From NCBI RefSeq assembly GCF_907164915.1, contig NC_061867.1, forward strand, positions 38,114,338 to 38,178,337: a stretch of 64,000 nt of DNA, in the 5' to 3' direction. Within the stretch, counting starts at the first letter, position 1; every line of letters begins with the position of its first letter. The notes below the pieces were generated by a model. That model was not told the DNA's origin and ran no database searches. It was given only the letters and a program-made list of their open reading frames with translations. The position numbers and the translations under genes are program-made. The stretch is from Impatiens glandulifera (Eukaryota; Streptophyta; Magnoliopsida; Ericales; Balsaminaceae). Shown piece by piece: positions 11,346 through 23,469 of the stretch.

Positions 11346-12197
11346 ACATAGAAGGCGGAGGTGAGCAGTAGCCCAGGGTAAGGTTTTTGAAAATATATAT
11401 ATAAATAAAAGTTTAAACAAGAAGGGATTTGTCAAGTGAAGGTCAGATCAAACCCTGGCTATAAAAACGTTCATTTTAATCTGTAAACAAAACAATTAAT
11501 TTTCTAAGTACAAAAAATAAATATGATAATTAAATATATCTTATATAATTATATAAGCAAATCTTATTTAACAGATGTTGCAAACAATCATCACAGTAAC
11601 ATAGAAATATGAACAAGTCACTTTTTTTTTAAAAACTTTTTACTCCATAAATTGCTTTCCAAATCCAAAGGGGCAATCTTGCTCTGGGTTTGTATTTAAA
11701 AAAAATTATCCAAGCATAGATAATGAAGAAATTCATTCCAAATCAACAGGGACAATCTGTTAAGAAATTTGTCTCAACTATGATTCTTATATTGATTTAA
11801 TTTATTCCTTAAATTTAAGATTGAGTTATACAAAATAAATAAAAAATTAAAGTGGCTACTTTTTCTACAAAGTAAATTAATCATACAAAATCATTTATAA
11901 GAAACTTACAGAAATAAAGGATTTAGGCCACTTATAAATCATTTGACTTTGCTAGAAGCTCTGTTGTGCTGTGATTCCAAATAAGAACAAATGAATTAGT
12001 TACATTACACAAGCACTGAAAATAGTACCTTCTTTTCAATTGTTTCAAACCATGCACTTTATACACAGTACCTTCTTTTCAATAAATCTTCATAGCGTAA
12101 TCTAAATCATTGAACCAAGTGAGTGATTTAAAAACAATCCCATTTCTAAAGTACAAAAACAGGCAACGAAGAAGATGGAGCTTTCTTTCAGGTGGAT
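11346..12197 (+). other. Intergenic, AT-rich, 3' flank of trihelix gene
   Basis: I see no coding sequence or transposon end. Since the trihelix gene runs leftward and stops at 12198, the right part must hold its 3' UTR and polyadenylation site. Poly-A/T runs prevent picking one signal. Confidence 0.5.
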
Positions 12198-15100
12198 TCA
12201 GTTCACGCCTCTATAAATAGCACCATGACAAAGGTCATCCATGGAGTCGATGTCTCTGAAACCGTTAAATTCTCTCAAACAAGTCCACCCGCGACGAGAA
12301 AGGAAATCGCGGAAATCATCTTCTGTGTACAATGTCTTATCCTCCGTGTGGACTGGCATATGATCCGCCTCCTCATAGACGAACACTTTAATTGTCAATC
12401 CTAAAACACAAGTAGTTCATCTGGCTGTTGTCTAATAATAAATATTAATATATATAATTCTTATACACTCTTATCTCACAATGATTAGTCAAAATTCACA
12501 TTCTAATGCTCATATCAATAATGGTCATATCAGGTGTTACCTTCATCAAGGTGAAGAGTGTAGTTCCCTAGAGGCATGTCTCTGTCCAGTGCCCGAACTA
12601 TATTGTCTTCATCTTCTAGCCAAAATGCTCTCTTTGTTCTTATCCTAAATGACGACTTGATAGCTTGTTTTATGGCATCAGTACTTCCATCTATGCCAAT
12701 CCTTTTAGTATAGTTGCCCCATTTAACAGATATAACCCTCCCATAATATGTGCCACCACCATTCTTTCCTGCCGCCAAAATGGAAGATATGCATGAATGA
12801 GAAGCAAGATAACAAAATAAAAGGAGAGTGGAAAATCGAGGTCTGTCGTTGTCAAGATCAGTATAATTAACATATTATTGTTTCCATAAACAATCAAGAA
12901 TTAAAGAAAAACCATTTAGTAGGCAATGAGTAGATATATCAGTAAACTCCTAATGAACTGTTTTGTTATCAACATTACTCAGGTTGACATGGAAAAATCT
13001 ACATGCCGAAAATGACAATAATCTAACAGAAAAATCCTGGACCATGATCTGGAAAAAAATATATACCAATCGGAAAAAAAAAATCACATAACTTTGGCAA
13101 TTTCGTAATGTAATCCACAAAGATGATGACAAAATGCCAGTTTAGATTTTCAAATAGGCTTAATAAGTTTTCGGCCAAAGTGCATCAAAATGGAAGAAAT
13201 TATGACATCATAAACTTCTTTGCATGAATGAGAAGCCAGATAACAAAATAAAAGGAGTGTAGAAAATCAAGTTTTGTCGATAGCAAGATCAACATATAAT
13301 TACAATATTTCCATAAAAAATCAAGAATCAAAGAAATCATTTAGTGGGCAACGAGTAGATATAGCAATAAACTCCTAATGAGCCATTTTGTTATCAACAT
13401 TTTTTAATGTTTACAAAAATGACAATAATCTAAAAATATAATCTACAATTGATCAATGATCATGTTTGCCAAGATGATTGAGCAATATACCAAATGAACC
13501 ATAGAATCACACTATAATTTGGATCATGATCTAGAAAATTACTAGTATAGAAAATGAAGTAACAAAAACACAATATAACCTTGTACGTTATTTGGAAAAA
13601 AAATCTAACACCAAACCAAGAAAAAAATCACTTTCTATCTTAACATTGACGATATTGAGTCAATAAAGATTATGAGAAATACCAGTTTATTTTTTTTCAA
13701 ACAGGCTCAATAAGTTTTCAATTAAAGTGCATCAAAATGTTATTCTTAAATGCCCTTTCAACAAGTTATAATACATGAATCCATCCAAGAGCTATTGCCT
13801 TTATCTCTTGCACCCAAAAAAATCTCTATACAAAAATGAAACATAAATAACACTATAAGTGGGATCATGATCCAGAAAATAACTGGTATAACATATGAAG
13901 TAACAAAACACACTATAAACCGTGATATTGAAAATATCTTAAACCAAACCAAAAAAAAATAATCACTTTCTATCTCAGGTTTGGCAATTTCTAATGGATT
14001 GATAAAGATTATGAAAAAATAATAGTTTGTTTTTTCAAATAGGCTTAATAGGTTTTCAACCAAAGTGCATCAAAATGATATTCTTAAATGCACTTTCAAC
14101 AGGCTATAATACATGAAGCAATCCAGAGCCTATTTTGTTTTAATGTTATAGTTAGTATTAAAGAGTTCTGCTGACATAATTATAATTTTGAAAGAAAAAG
14201 TTGCAATTTTTTATTAAGAAACGTACATAACACACAAAATAGGAAACAGTAGTAAGTATTAGTCAAGACTAACCATTTCCAGGGTTGTCTCTCCAGTTCC
14301 ATGTGGGAACACCATTAGGAATAACTGTATCAGAGGCAGTAATAGCAAGAGGATCTCCATCATGATCTAAACGACTTTCAAGATTGAGACTTGGTCTGGC
14401 ATCAGCTGGAAACACAATATATGTAATTAAATACTCAGAGGACTAAATTCCTAATAACATTCTAAAACGAAGCGAGACTCAGATTTTTGGAGAAAAGTGG
14501 AAAGGTAGTTCCATATTTATTTTTGGTTGGATGAATCAAGACAAGACAAGGATTAATTAAATAACAGCAACAAAGTGCAGCTACGTGTTACAAGAACAAC
14601 ATTGAACAGAAAGTCAATAAATAAGCTAGAGTTAGAGACATCCACACCTTCTACAGGTCCGAAAATACTGGGGTCTTCGATGCCTACACACAAGAAAATA
14701 AAATTTTATTGCTTTCGGTGATCTAGTCTGTAATTGCTGCCTAGTCTGTAATTTTGATTAATTACAACAATCCATGTGCACTTATCATTGTATTGAATGA
14801 TATGAAGCTTAAAAACTGAAACTATATTTGAAAAGCAATGAATTATTGAAACTATCAGTTTTGTCCTAAAACAACATATCTGTCAGGCACTTATAAGCAT
14901 TTATCTTCTGCTTATGATGTTAATTCCGAAAGAACTAACTCAAGTAAAGATTAAACCAAGTTGAACAAACCAAAGACAGGTTATGACTGGTAAATAAATA
15001 ATGGCAATGAACCTTCAAAAATTACCCTAGAACAACCGCAGTAATCGTAATACAGGCTTACCTTGCATGAAAGAGTCGACCTTTGAAGTTGAAGGGCTCT

Positions 15101-15641
15101 TGTAGTGAACAGAATTCTTGTTTCTCTCAATCAAAATCTCATCTATTTCCTTGTAACACGACATCTTAGCTGACCCACTTCCACTTCCTCCACTAACTCC
15201 TCCGCGGTCTTGCTGCTTGGCTTTCTTAAATTCCTTCAGAAGGTTCCTCCATTTATCTGTACACATCGTCGGTGAACGATCGAAACCCTTATGTCTCATC
15301 TTGGAAGAAATCTGCTCCCATAAATGCTTATTCGATTTGGATGTATTGAATAACGAATCCATCTCTCGTCTAAGACCAATTAGGGTTCGAGTCTCATCTT
15401 GAATCCAGGTCTCGGCCCGCTTCTTCGGAGCCTTGTTGTTTGTTTCGTGACTGCTATCGTCACCGCCGCTTCCGCTGCTGTTATTGTCAGCCATACCGAT
15501 GAGTAACTGTTGCTGACGATTTTGTGGTAGAAGGGTTCCGTTGGAAGAGGGGACTTCGATCAACATATCTTGGCCTTCGTCTTCGTCGTCTTCGTCCTCT
15601 TTGTATAAATCAACCGGCGGAGCCTTGGAAGGCAAGAACAT
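12198..15641 (-). CDS. GT-1: Trihelix transcription factor, GT-1/GT-4 type (392 aa)
   Basis: Nuclear DNA-binding protein of the trihelix family whose GT-1 members bind GT/Box II elements of light-responsive promoters. Exons in coding order: 15641-15062, 14683-14648, 14405-14274, 12768-12541, 12400-12198. All junctions are GT-AG and in phase, and the stop is TGA. An acidic N-terminus (residues 17-25) precedes the trihelix domain (about 76-142) with [16 protein letters not shown] and [20 protein letters not shown]. This includes the Thr in SPTMCTDK, reported as a phosphorylation site in Arabidopsis GT-1. The C-terminal region holds [15 protein letters not shown] and [23 protein letters not shown] and ends GAIYRGVN, as in GT-1 and GT-4. 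Length fits the family (about 370-410). MFLPSKAPP matches the family start; the frame is open upstream but without an ATG. The symbol denotes the clade, not strict orthology. Confidence 0.93.
12779..14130 (+). repeat. Diverged repeated units inside trihelix intron 3
   Basis: The 1505-nt third intron contains related blocks. GCATGAATGAGAAGC with AGATAACAAAATAAAAGG occurs near 12790 and 13225. A block ending AAAGTGCATCAAAATG occurs near 13180, 13735 and 14075, the last two followed by similar text (CCTTTCAACAAG / CACTTTCAACAGG) and an ATACATGAA motif. The spacing is irregular (about 340-560 bases), so this is old local duplication rather than a clean satellite. Confidence 0.7.
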
Positions 15642-16679
15642 TGTTGAATCACAATGTCTGATGATGATGCCGACCGAACTGTTCCAAATTAACGTAAGCG
15701 GTAGGGGCAAAATGAGATGAACTGGCGGACGGTGAGACGAGTCAATGGGCCCCTCCGCAAGGGTAATAAAAACAATGGGCGAATCAAACCCCCTTAAAGA
15801 TCATGACATACATTGAAATATTAAAGTATGTTTATTTTATATGTCCTTAATTATTTTCAATTTCAACCAGTTCAAAAACATGAATAGTCTGGCAGCACTA
15901 CAGGAATTTCTTTAGGAAAAATAACTTGAATTAACTTCTTTTGTTGAAGGAGGAGTCTATCATTTTCTATAAGCAAAAAAATAGAAATTGAAGCTATTAG
16001 ATTAGAAGAACTTTAAGTTTGGGGTTATTTTAAAAATTTAGAGGGAGAAAAAAAAATAATGATTTGTGATGATTTTGAGGAGGTGATGATTATTTTTGAA
16101 AAAAGACTTAAAAAGTATTGATATATATAAATAAAATATAAAATAATAATTTAAAATAGATGATATTTTAGTATTTTGGTTAAAGATTTGAGTAATGTGA
16201 TAGATAAAAATGAGTGATGTGATAGATAAAAATGAATGAAGTGATATTTGATTTTGTATGAATTTTTTAAAAAATTTATACCGAACAAGGTCTTAGACTT
16301 AGTTGGAAATACTCTGTCTACTTTAAGGTCAAAATGTAGCTGACTATTAAGTGTAATTAATATTTAAATTGTATTGGTGTTGATTGTTGAAAATTTACAA
16401 GATAAAGAGTACAAAAACATGTTAAAAAACTCAGGCAAAAAAAAAATTAATCCACTGCACAAAATATCTCACAAAATAATCTTAACTTAGTTTAACCCAA
16501 GAGTAGGTAGAATAGAAATGAGTCAAACAATACACATAAATATATAGTAATTTGGTTAAAATTAACAAACTAGAGTCACTTTTAACACAAATTAGGGTTA
16601 GAACAATTTTATCTCAATAAAAAATAAAAACTCATTTTATATTTTATACTAATCTCAGCTCATATAACAATAATGTTGT
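15642..16679 (-). other. Upstream region of trihelix gene, AT-rich
   Basis: This must contain the promoter and 5' UTR of the leftward trihelix gene. An in-frame open stretch extends upstream to 15710 but has no ATG. I could not single out a TATA box with confidence. The distal part (16000-16680) is AT-rich with no recognised element before the Tat-like LTR at 16680. Confidence 0.45.
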
Positions 16680-19600
16680 TGTAGGTAACCCATTTTTACA
16701 TCCCAAAATTAAAATAGGTATGTCCGGTCTAGTATGATGGTCATACTTGATTATTGGACCGGGAGAACAAAATGAGGAACGCATTCCGAAAAATAGCTTA
16801 GAATAACCCTTGAAAAAATGGTCTAAACGCAAATTTTTAAAAATACTCAAACTTCAGAAGATCCAACACTTTCTGATTGACCGGTTTAGAAAATCATGAA
16901 CTTTGTTATTGGGTAAAATGTATAGAACACATATTTTTAGGTTTGTTCTTTCTTGCACTTAAACACCACTTTCATGAAAAGTCGGAATTCGGGAGACCTG
17001 ATACGTTCAAAAATTATGAAATTTAAGTATAATATTATTGTTTGCAATTTTATGTAAAAGGCTTTCAAATGGGCAAAATAGTCAAAATCGTGTCAAATCG
17101 GATAGGTCAAGGCTGAGTCAACAAAATTCAACACATGTGTTCCCGCACGTTTAAGGCTTTTCAAATGTCCGAGTGACACTATGTTGAATCTAGGCGCGCC
17201 TCATTTAAAAAATGCCCAAATGCCTTGATTTTGGTGATTGACTGAAGGAAGACCAACAAGGACCTTCAACTTTAAAAATTCACCCACATCGCTATACTCA
17301 ATAATTTTGGATGATCTTGAATGTTTTGGAAATCTTGAATAGTCATCTACAAGGCACGTTTGAATCCTAATTATAGTCGAAGCTCTTAACCCCAAGATAT
17401 CGACGGTGCAAGATGATGCGACAAAAATATGATGAAACAGGGCATGCTTACGGTTAGAAATTCATAACTTGAGCCACAAGTCTTCAAAATTGAATTTCTA
17501 CCTATGGTTGAAATCTAAGACACATTCCGATTGAATGACACTAGTCTTGAGTCTCCATTTGACGACTAAGGTGGTTTATGTAACCCAATAACTTGGTGCA
17601 AATACATCAACTTCAATCTTGGAGCGAACTGAAGTTTGATGTGACTTTGAAAAATCATATCTTTTGACACACTTTACCAGATCTTAGCCCATTGTAGCAG
17701 AAAAAGCGCGCGCTCGTGAGGCATCGGATCGGCTAACGCCCGTTAACCAGATCACTAATGGAACGCCCGAACGCAACTACGCCTTAACAGATCGCTGATG
17801 GAATGCCAAACGTGTGCAAAACGATGTCGTTTTAGCCTCTGGTCGTCTTCTTCGTCGTGACGCCGCGAAGATAAGGATGAAGACCCATCTTTGATTTTTC
17901 CAACTTGGAACTTAGTTGATAGTCCACATTTCGGCTGATTCAAAAGCTGAAATGACCACCCTACTTTGGTGATCATTTCTTCTACTTCCATAGGGGTGAT
18001 TCATCCCTATATCTACAAGTGGGATCAAGAACAGCCAAAATGCCATTAATGGTATTTAGCTGATTCGATCCAGTTGAAGCCTCCACCAACTAAGAGTTGC
18101 TATAAATACATCCCCTATGTCATTCTGAATCCAATGAATCCAATCTTCACCTTCAAATCGCGATTTACATAAAATCCGTCATTGAAGCTCAAAGCTTCTA
18201 GATTTTTCAAAAATCCGTTTAAAACCTTAAAGTTTGGATCTAAGTATCCCAAAAGTTTTCCTAAGGATCAAAGAGTGTTCTTCAATCCTTGGTAAGGTTT
18301 CAATAATCCCTTAATTCATATTTACATATTGAATTTGAAATTTTATATTTCAAATTGTATAAGCTTGTATGTTTTTTGTTATGGTGTTTTATGGTTGGAT
18401 ATTAAAACTTTCTAGATATGTTAAAAACATTCAATCAACCTAAAACAGAAAAACCCAAATTTGAATCTTAAAAAAAAAACGTATTTGCTGTTCTTGGTCT
18501 AATTCTCTTGAATCACAGCCCAGAATGCATCCAAACATGATTGTAATGATGTTGGACAACTGTTTGAATCGTATTTGATCTATCCTGATCATGTTTGATT
18601 AAAATCAAAATTTTCAAAAATAATTGAATTTTTGAGTTTTTGATTTGGTCAAAGTGAACGACCAGTGTTCTTGTTTTGGTACAAATCAAGTATATTAGAT
18701 ATAAGGAAGTTATTGGATAACTCATTTCTCCTCAAAACAACTTTAAAATTAAAAATTGAAATTTTGATCACAAACTATTTTGAACGATTTGATCACATCC
18801 ATGTTGATTAATACCTTGAGATGATGATCAACATGTTCTTGGGAGCTTTGTGAAGTTACTCAAACCCTTGGATAAAAGAATTCATGCTAAAAAAACGAAT
18901 TAAAAAAATTACACTCTTGTGTTCTTGAGAACCGAGGTTTGTTAGCCTAGGATCGAAAGATCCGACTGAGGATCCTTGGTCCGGACCAAAAACCTAGGAC
19001 TGAGAAATTCGTACTGAGGACCAAGACCTAGAACCAAGAAGATCGGTGTTCTTGAGTTAGGACCGAGAGGTCCAACCGATCTTCTTAAGCTAGAACCGAA
19101 AGATTTGACTAAGGATTTTCATCTAAGACCGAGAGGTTTGACTTAGGACCGAGTATCCCTAAACCTAAGACCGATGAACTTAGCCTAGAGTTAACCTAGG
19201 ACTAGTGGGTTTGTACACCTAGACTAGTAATATAAGTGAAGGACCGAGAGTTCTTAACACATAGACCGAGGGACTTCACTACTCTAATCGAAGATCCCAA
19301 GCCTCGATCCAGACCGAGGGTTTTTAGACCCCGACCCATAAAAATGGACCTAAGGCTTAGGAATCCGGTCCTAAGGTCTGTTTGGTTTCACTTTTTAAAA
19401 CCCCAAATTATTCTTAATAATTTAATAATCCAAACTATTTTCTAAAAATCCCGAAAAAATAAAAAATGATTTCAAAATATTTTTGGAAATTTTCCACAAA
19501 GATATTTTGATTAAGGCCTGTTTGGTATTTATTTCTAAACCCTAACATCCTTAAAATGATTGATATTCTTCAGGTATAACCCCCCTAGTTATCATCAGCA

Positions 19601-20277
19601 ACATGTACCATAATTTAAATATTGTTGTTTCAATATTTTAAATAACGCTAAACCTAGAAAAATGACTAAAATCGAAAAAATAATCGGTTAAAATTCAAAC
19701 GTTATACAACTGATTTTCATAAGCCAACTTTATAAGTAGAGATTGTTTTTTAAATGGGTACAGAGGATGAAGCGCAAAAACTCTTTCTTGAGTATCACCA
19801 AACTACGAACTAAAAGAAAATTATGATCAATATGTTTGTACACGTATGCCAAATTTTATTGATTTTCAAAAATCAAATGGCGACTCTGTTTCAAAATAAA
19901 TAAACTCTTAAATTAATTATTTTTAATTAATTTTAAGTAAAGGATTTCAAAAAAAGATCAAATTATGATTTGATTACTGAAAATCCTCAGATTATTTAAA
20001 CTTGAACACCGTAATTAATTATTTTTAATTAATTTTAAAAGTTGTCAGGAATAATTTAAAAAATATTTTAAATAATGTTTTATTTTAAAAGAAAATTTCA
20101 TACACGCAAACCGAAGTTAAAATTCTCGAACCTTGAGCTTTTTGAGGAAACCAAAAGAAATAGTTTTTTTGGGGGTTACAACCTGTACTAGAAAATATCA
20201 TTTCACGAGAAAATGAACAAATTTTAAAGAGCGAGAGTTAAAACTAAAATGTGAAGATACAAATAAAATAACATACA
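16680..20277 (+). repeat. Second Tat/Ogre-like LTR (about 3.6 kb)
   Basis: It begins TGTAGGTAACCCATTTTTAC and follows the copy at 4912 for about 1 kb in order (GGTCATACTTGATTATTGGACCG, later GGAATTCGGGAGACCTG), then diverges near 17680. A TATA-like GCTATAAATACATCC lies at about 18100, suiting the U3/R boundary of a long LTR. A primer-type TGGCGACTCTG appears at 19878, and a fuller site after the presumed end at 20290. The exact 3' end is uncertain: either about 19870 or 20277. It contains a GACCGAG-rich minisatellite. Confidence 0.6.
18930..19400 (+). repeat. Degenerate GACCGAG-rich minisatellite
   Basis: Variants of GGACCGAGAGGTC, TAGGACCGAG and AGACCGAGGG recur irregularly across about 400 bases inside the Tat LTR, after its TATA-like site. 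The surrounding DNA is AT-rich, so the base composition changes sharply here. The short open frame at 19236-19445 is a product of the repeat. Confidence 0.7.
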
Positions 20278-20289
20278 AATTTTAAAAAC

Positions 20290-20309
20290 GGGTGACTCTA
20301 CTTGGGACT
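20290..20309 (+). other. Tat-type primer-binding site of second element
   Basis: GGGTGACTCTACTTGGGACT parallels the site at 10318 and is followed by the same leader (ACTAGATGATTAACT here, ACTAGATACTTAACT there). Confidence 0.55.
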
Positions 20310-20869
20310 AACTAGATGATTAACTAAAAATATGTAATTGAACAAATTATCATAACAATAAAGTACATTACACTCCTCATTTTGCAAGAATCTTTTTTTA
20401 GGGCAAGAAACCTGTCAAAACAATGTGAATCTCACATTTGTATTTGTTTTTCTTGCTTGAATATTTGCATATAAATTAAACCCGACAAGGCTCAACACCT
20501 CTTAATCGATAAAGTATGTAAACATAAGAATTTTGGTAAATATTGTTTGCACATGAATGGGCTAAAACGCCTTTTGAATGTTGAAGCTATGTAGTCAAAG
20601 AGTATCCAAAGGATACTGTTACTACACCAACAAGCCATCACACCCAAAACAATGTATCACTCGAAGACGTATACATATAATCGTGGGTGAGAATTCTATT
20701 CACCCAAGTTCTCATCTCATTTCTTCTTGATTATGACAATCGTTGTCGTAAGCCAATCTACGTGCTATATTTACTAATTATTTTAATTCTATAAAAAATA
20801 AGCGCTTATAAGATTAAAACTCGAGATTATTTTCTAAATATAAAAGCTAATTAGAACTTTTAATTTGCT

Positions 20870-21740
20870 AGGAAAATGACAGTTTTATCATAGCAATGCT
20901 TGTAGCAATACCTCAATGTATTCATCGAGAATCCTAGTTCATTTGTACCCTTTGGTCTAAATAAGATTCTATCGCTTGCTCTCATGAAGATTGATGAGGC
21001 GTTGATGGCTCAAATGTATGGTAGATGGAGTACGGGCGCACGTGCTTTCGTCATCAGGGACAAGCTTATATGCCCCACGATCGAGGACTTTCAAGCAATT
21101 CTTAGGTATTGATTCGTCGAACTCATGCATCTAGTTCCTTACCACTCTCAAGGACCAAAAGAGATACTCCGGAGCTTCTTTGTTTATTAATCCCTACAGA
21201 TCATTGCTGGATGATTTCTCAACATGTAGAAACTTGACAATATTATTTGGCATTTTTAAAGATCGAACAAAAACACCATACAACATAGGCGCATCATGAA
21301 AGTGCTTCTAGCTCATTATCTTATGCGTCCCGCTGAAGCAGACATCCTTATCTCAGGCTCATTGAGGTAGTTCATACCATGATGATATATTCTCATGGAA
21401 TAACTAGTCTTGTTCTCACTAAGACCCTCATAGATCTTAGCGACTTCCTTCCTGGCCCAACATTTTATTCTCAAAATGGATCACCCTTGGTCCTATATTT
21501 ATGGTTCTTGGACAAGTTGCACTTCCTGCCTCATCCTTCACTCTTTTATTCCTCCTTTGCACACCTATATGTGCAAAGGATAGTTGAAATCGACCCATCC
21601 ATGCTATCTCCGATGATCATCCCATTTGTTTCATCATTCCATGGTATCATTTTGATACTATAAAGTATGAGATGAATGATTTTCCATTCATCGTATTTTA
21701 CAAATTATAAGAGGCTACCCGTACGGTACCACTTCTCTAT
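20870..21740 (+). pseudogene. Tat ORF1, first copy, broken
   Basis: Reading through frameshifts it gives LMKIDEALMAQMYGRWSTGAR, AFVIRDKLICPTIEDFQAILR, then near 21290 RRIMKVLLAHYLMRPTEAD. A longer open piece (21379-21663) holds ITSLVLTKTLIDLSDFLPG and LWFLDKLHFLPHPSLF. The tail near 21720 reads YGTTSLFYDNSTCEEPFHGKA. This is the most complete version of the ORF1 protein in the window. It has no catalytic motif I recognise, and its fold and role are unknown to me. It lies between primer site and gag, as in Tat/Ogre elements. Confidence 0.6.
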
Positions 21741-22319
21741 TTTGACAATTCGACATGCGAAGAGCCATTCCATGGGAAGGCATTGTTCCTTAGGACATGA
21801 GTCATATTTCCTAACGTCTTTACTCCAGTTATCCACACATGTGTGAGAATGCCAATTCAACTCAATTTCTTGCATGTTGGATTAATGTTGTTGTTGAAGC
21901 CAATGCACTTCATCATCTAATTATTATTGAAGGGATTGTTGACCTTGAATTAGAGAAGTCTGAAGACGAGACAAGCTGAGGCGATTAAGAGAAACTCTTT
22001 TATTCTAGTACCTTTGTACACGAGTAACATCAAATTTGTACAAACTATGTTTATAATGATGATTAGATTTAGAAATTGAGTGTCTATTTCAAATCTTAAG
22101 ACATTATTTGCATGGTTGGCAACGTAATTTGCCATCTAACTTTTTTAAACGACCTCATGGTTTTTTACATGATTTTACTTTCATATTGTATGTTGTATTT
22201 CTTGCATGCATGGTATAAGAAGAAATAGACGTTCATAATAAAAAAATATTTTTTAAAAAGAAAAACATATATTTTGGCACTAATTAAATCCTATTTCGTA
22301 TAGGTCATGGATTTGCTCC

Positions 22320-22980
22320 TTCTGGTCATAGTTTCCATGTATCTACAAAGATTTCTTGAGGACTCTCTTTCTTATACTCTATATAGGTAGTACCATATCT
22401 CTAGCTCATATGAGGATTGACACATGGATGATGGAACATATGCAGCATTGGTAAGACAGATGTACTCAGACATACACCATTGGTCCATATTGCATTATTC
22501 CTACCATCGATGAGTTTCAAACCATGTTGCGCTCCCCTCTCGAGATCTCATATATCTCCCTCCTATAGAGGATGCGTGACCCTCTAGAGATTTGACAGAC
22601 TTTCTTCACCGCTGATGATCATACGTCCTACTTTTTAGCTTGAAATAGAGGTATAAATATATTTATGTGGTAGTAACTTATGGAGAGATCTACTAACCAT
22701 GATGATCAAGAGATGACATATCGCAAGATCTTAGCCATCCTCATGGCTCATATCTTGTTATTCCCAAATAAGACCCATAGACCTTCCTATCGAATCTTGA
22801 AAGTGGTCGTGGTTATAGAAAATGCCCAAATGGATATATTATGGATCATTTTGGCAGAGACTATTCTTGAGTTCGTCAGACCCTTTCTAGGTAGACCCAT
22901 ATGTATAGAAGGGGATCTCCCTTATCCTTTACTTGTGGATGATGGAAAAACTTAAGTCCATTCCTCCTTCCATTTATGTT
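22320..22980 (+). pseudogene. Tat ORF1, second copy in the same element
   Basis: A second version of the same protein follows the first. TIDEFQTMLRSPLEI near 22500 parallels TIEDFQAILR, and RKILAILMAHILLFPN (22710-22770) parallels MKVLLAHYLMRP. It then continues to a frame ending YYDHARRLEKRVV at about 23020, where the copia element enters at 23059. Two tandem ORF1-type units in one element suggest internal duplication. Frames are broken, so neither copy is functional here. Confidence 0.5.
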
Positions 22981-23058
22981 GTCTACTATGATCACGCTCG
23001 AAGACTTGAAAAGAGAGTTGTTATAGCTTCACGCACTCGATGTTTTTCATGGAAAACC

Positions 23059-23426
23059 TATTGAGTTATGGAACCTACACTTATAATAAGCTCTATATTG
23101 TTAATTAGAGTTTATTGAGTTTGTATTTGGTTTTGGGCTTGAGCCTGACTAAGAGTTATTTAGGTTTATTATCTGAATGTTACCCTATAAATATGTGATT
23201 ATTAAGGGTTTACGAAAACTAGACATAATTCTATAGAGATAAAGTGTGAGGCAAAAACTATGTATTCCTTCTTCTTCTTTTTCATAGTGAAGTCTGGTGG
23301 CGGCTGAAGTGGATGTAGCTCAATTTGAGTGAAATACTATAAATCTATGTCTTCTTGTGTTCTTCTTTCTTGCGTTTTTACAGATTGTTTTAAGTAGGTC
23401 GAATTTGAGAGATACAAATCCTTATA
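23059..23426 (+). repeat. Left LTR of the 23059 copia element
   Basis: It aligns along its whole length with 27415-27784. Shared phrases include ACCCTATAAATATGTG (a TATA-bearing block) and GAAGTCTGGTGGCGGCTG. The visible differences are scattered substitutions, so the insertion is old. Confidence 0.88.
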
Positions 23427-23469
23427 ACTAGTATTAAAGTAGTTAGGCTAGATCTGAGCATTGGAAACG

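Noticed and set aside
15642..15710. N-terminal extension of the trihelix protein
   Set aside because: The frame is open but starts with TTG (15710). The ATG at 15641 gives the family N-terminus.
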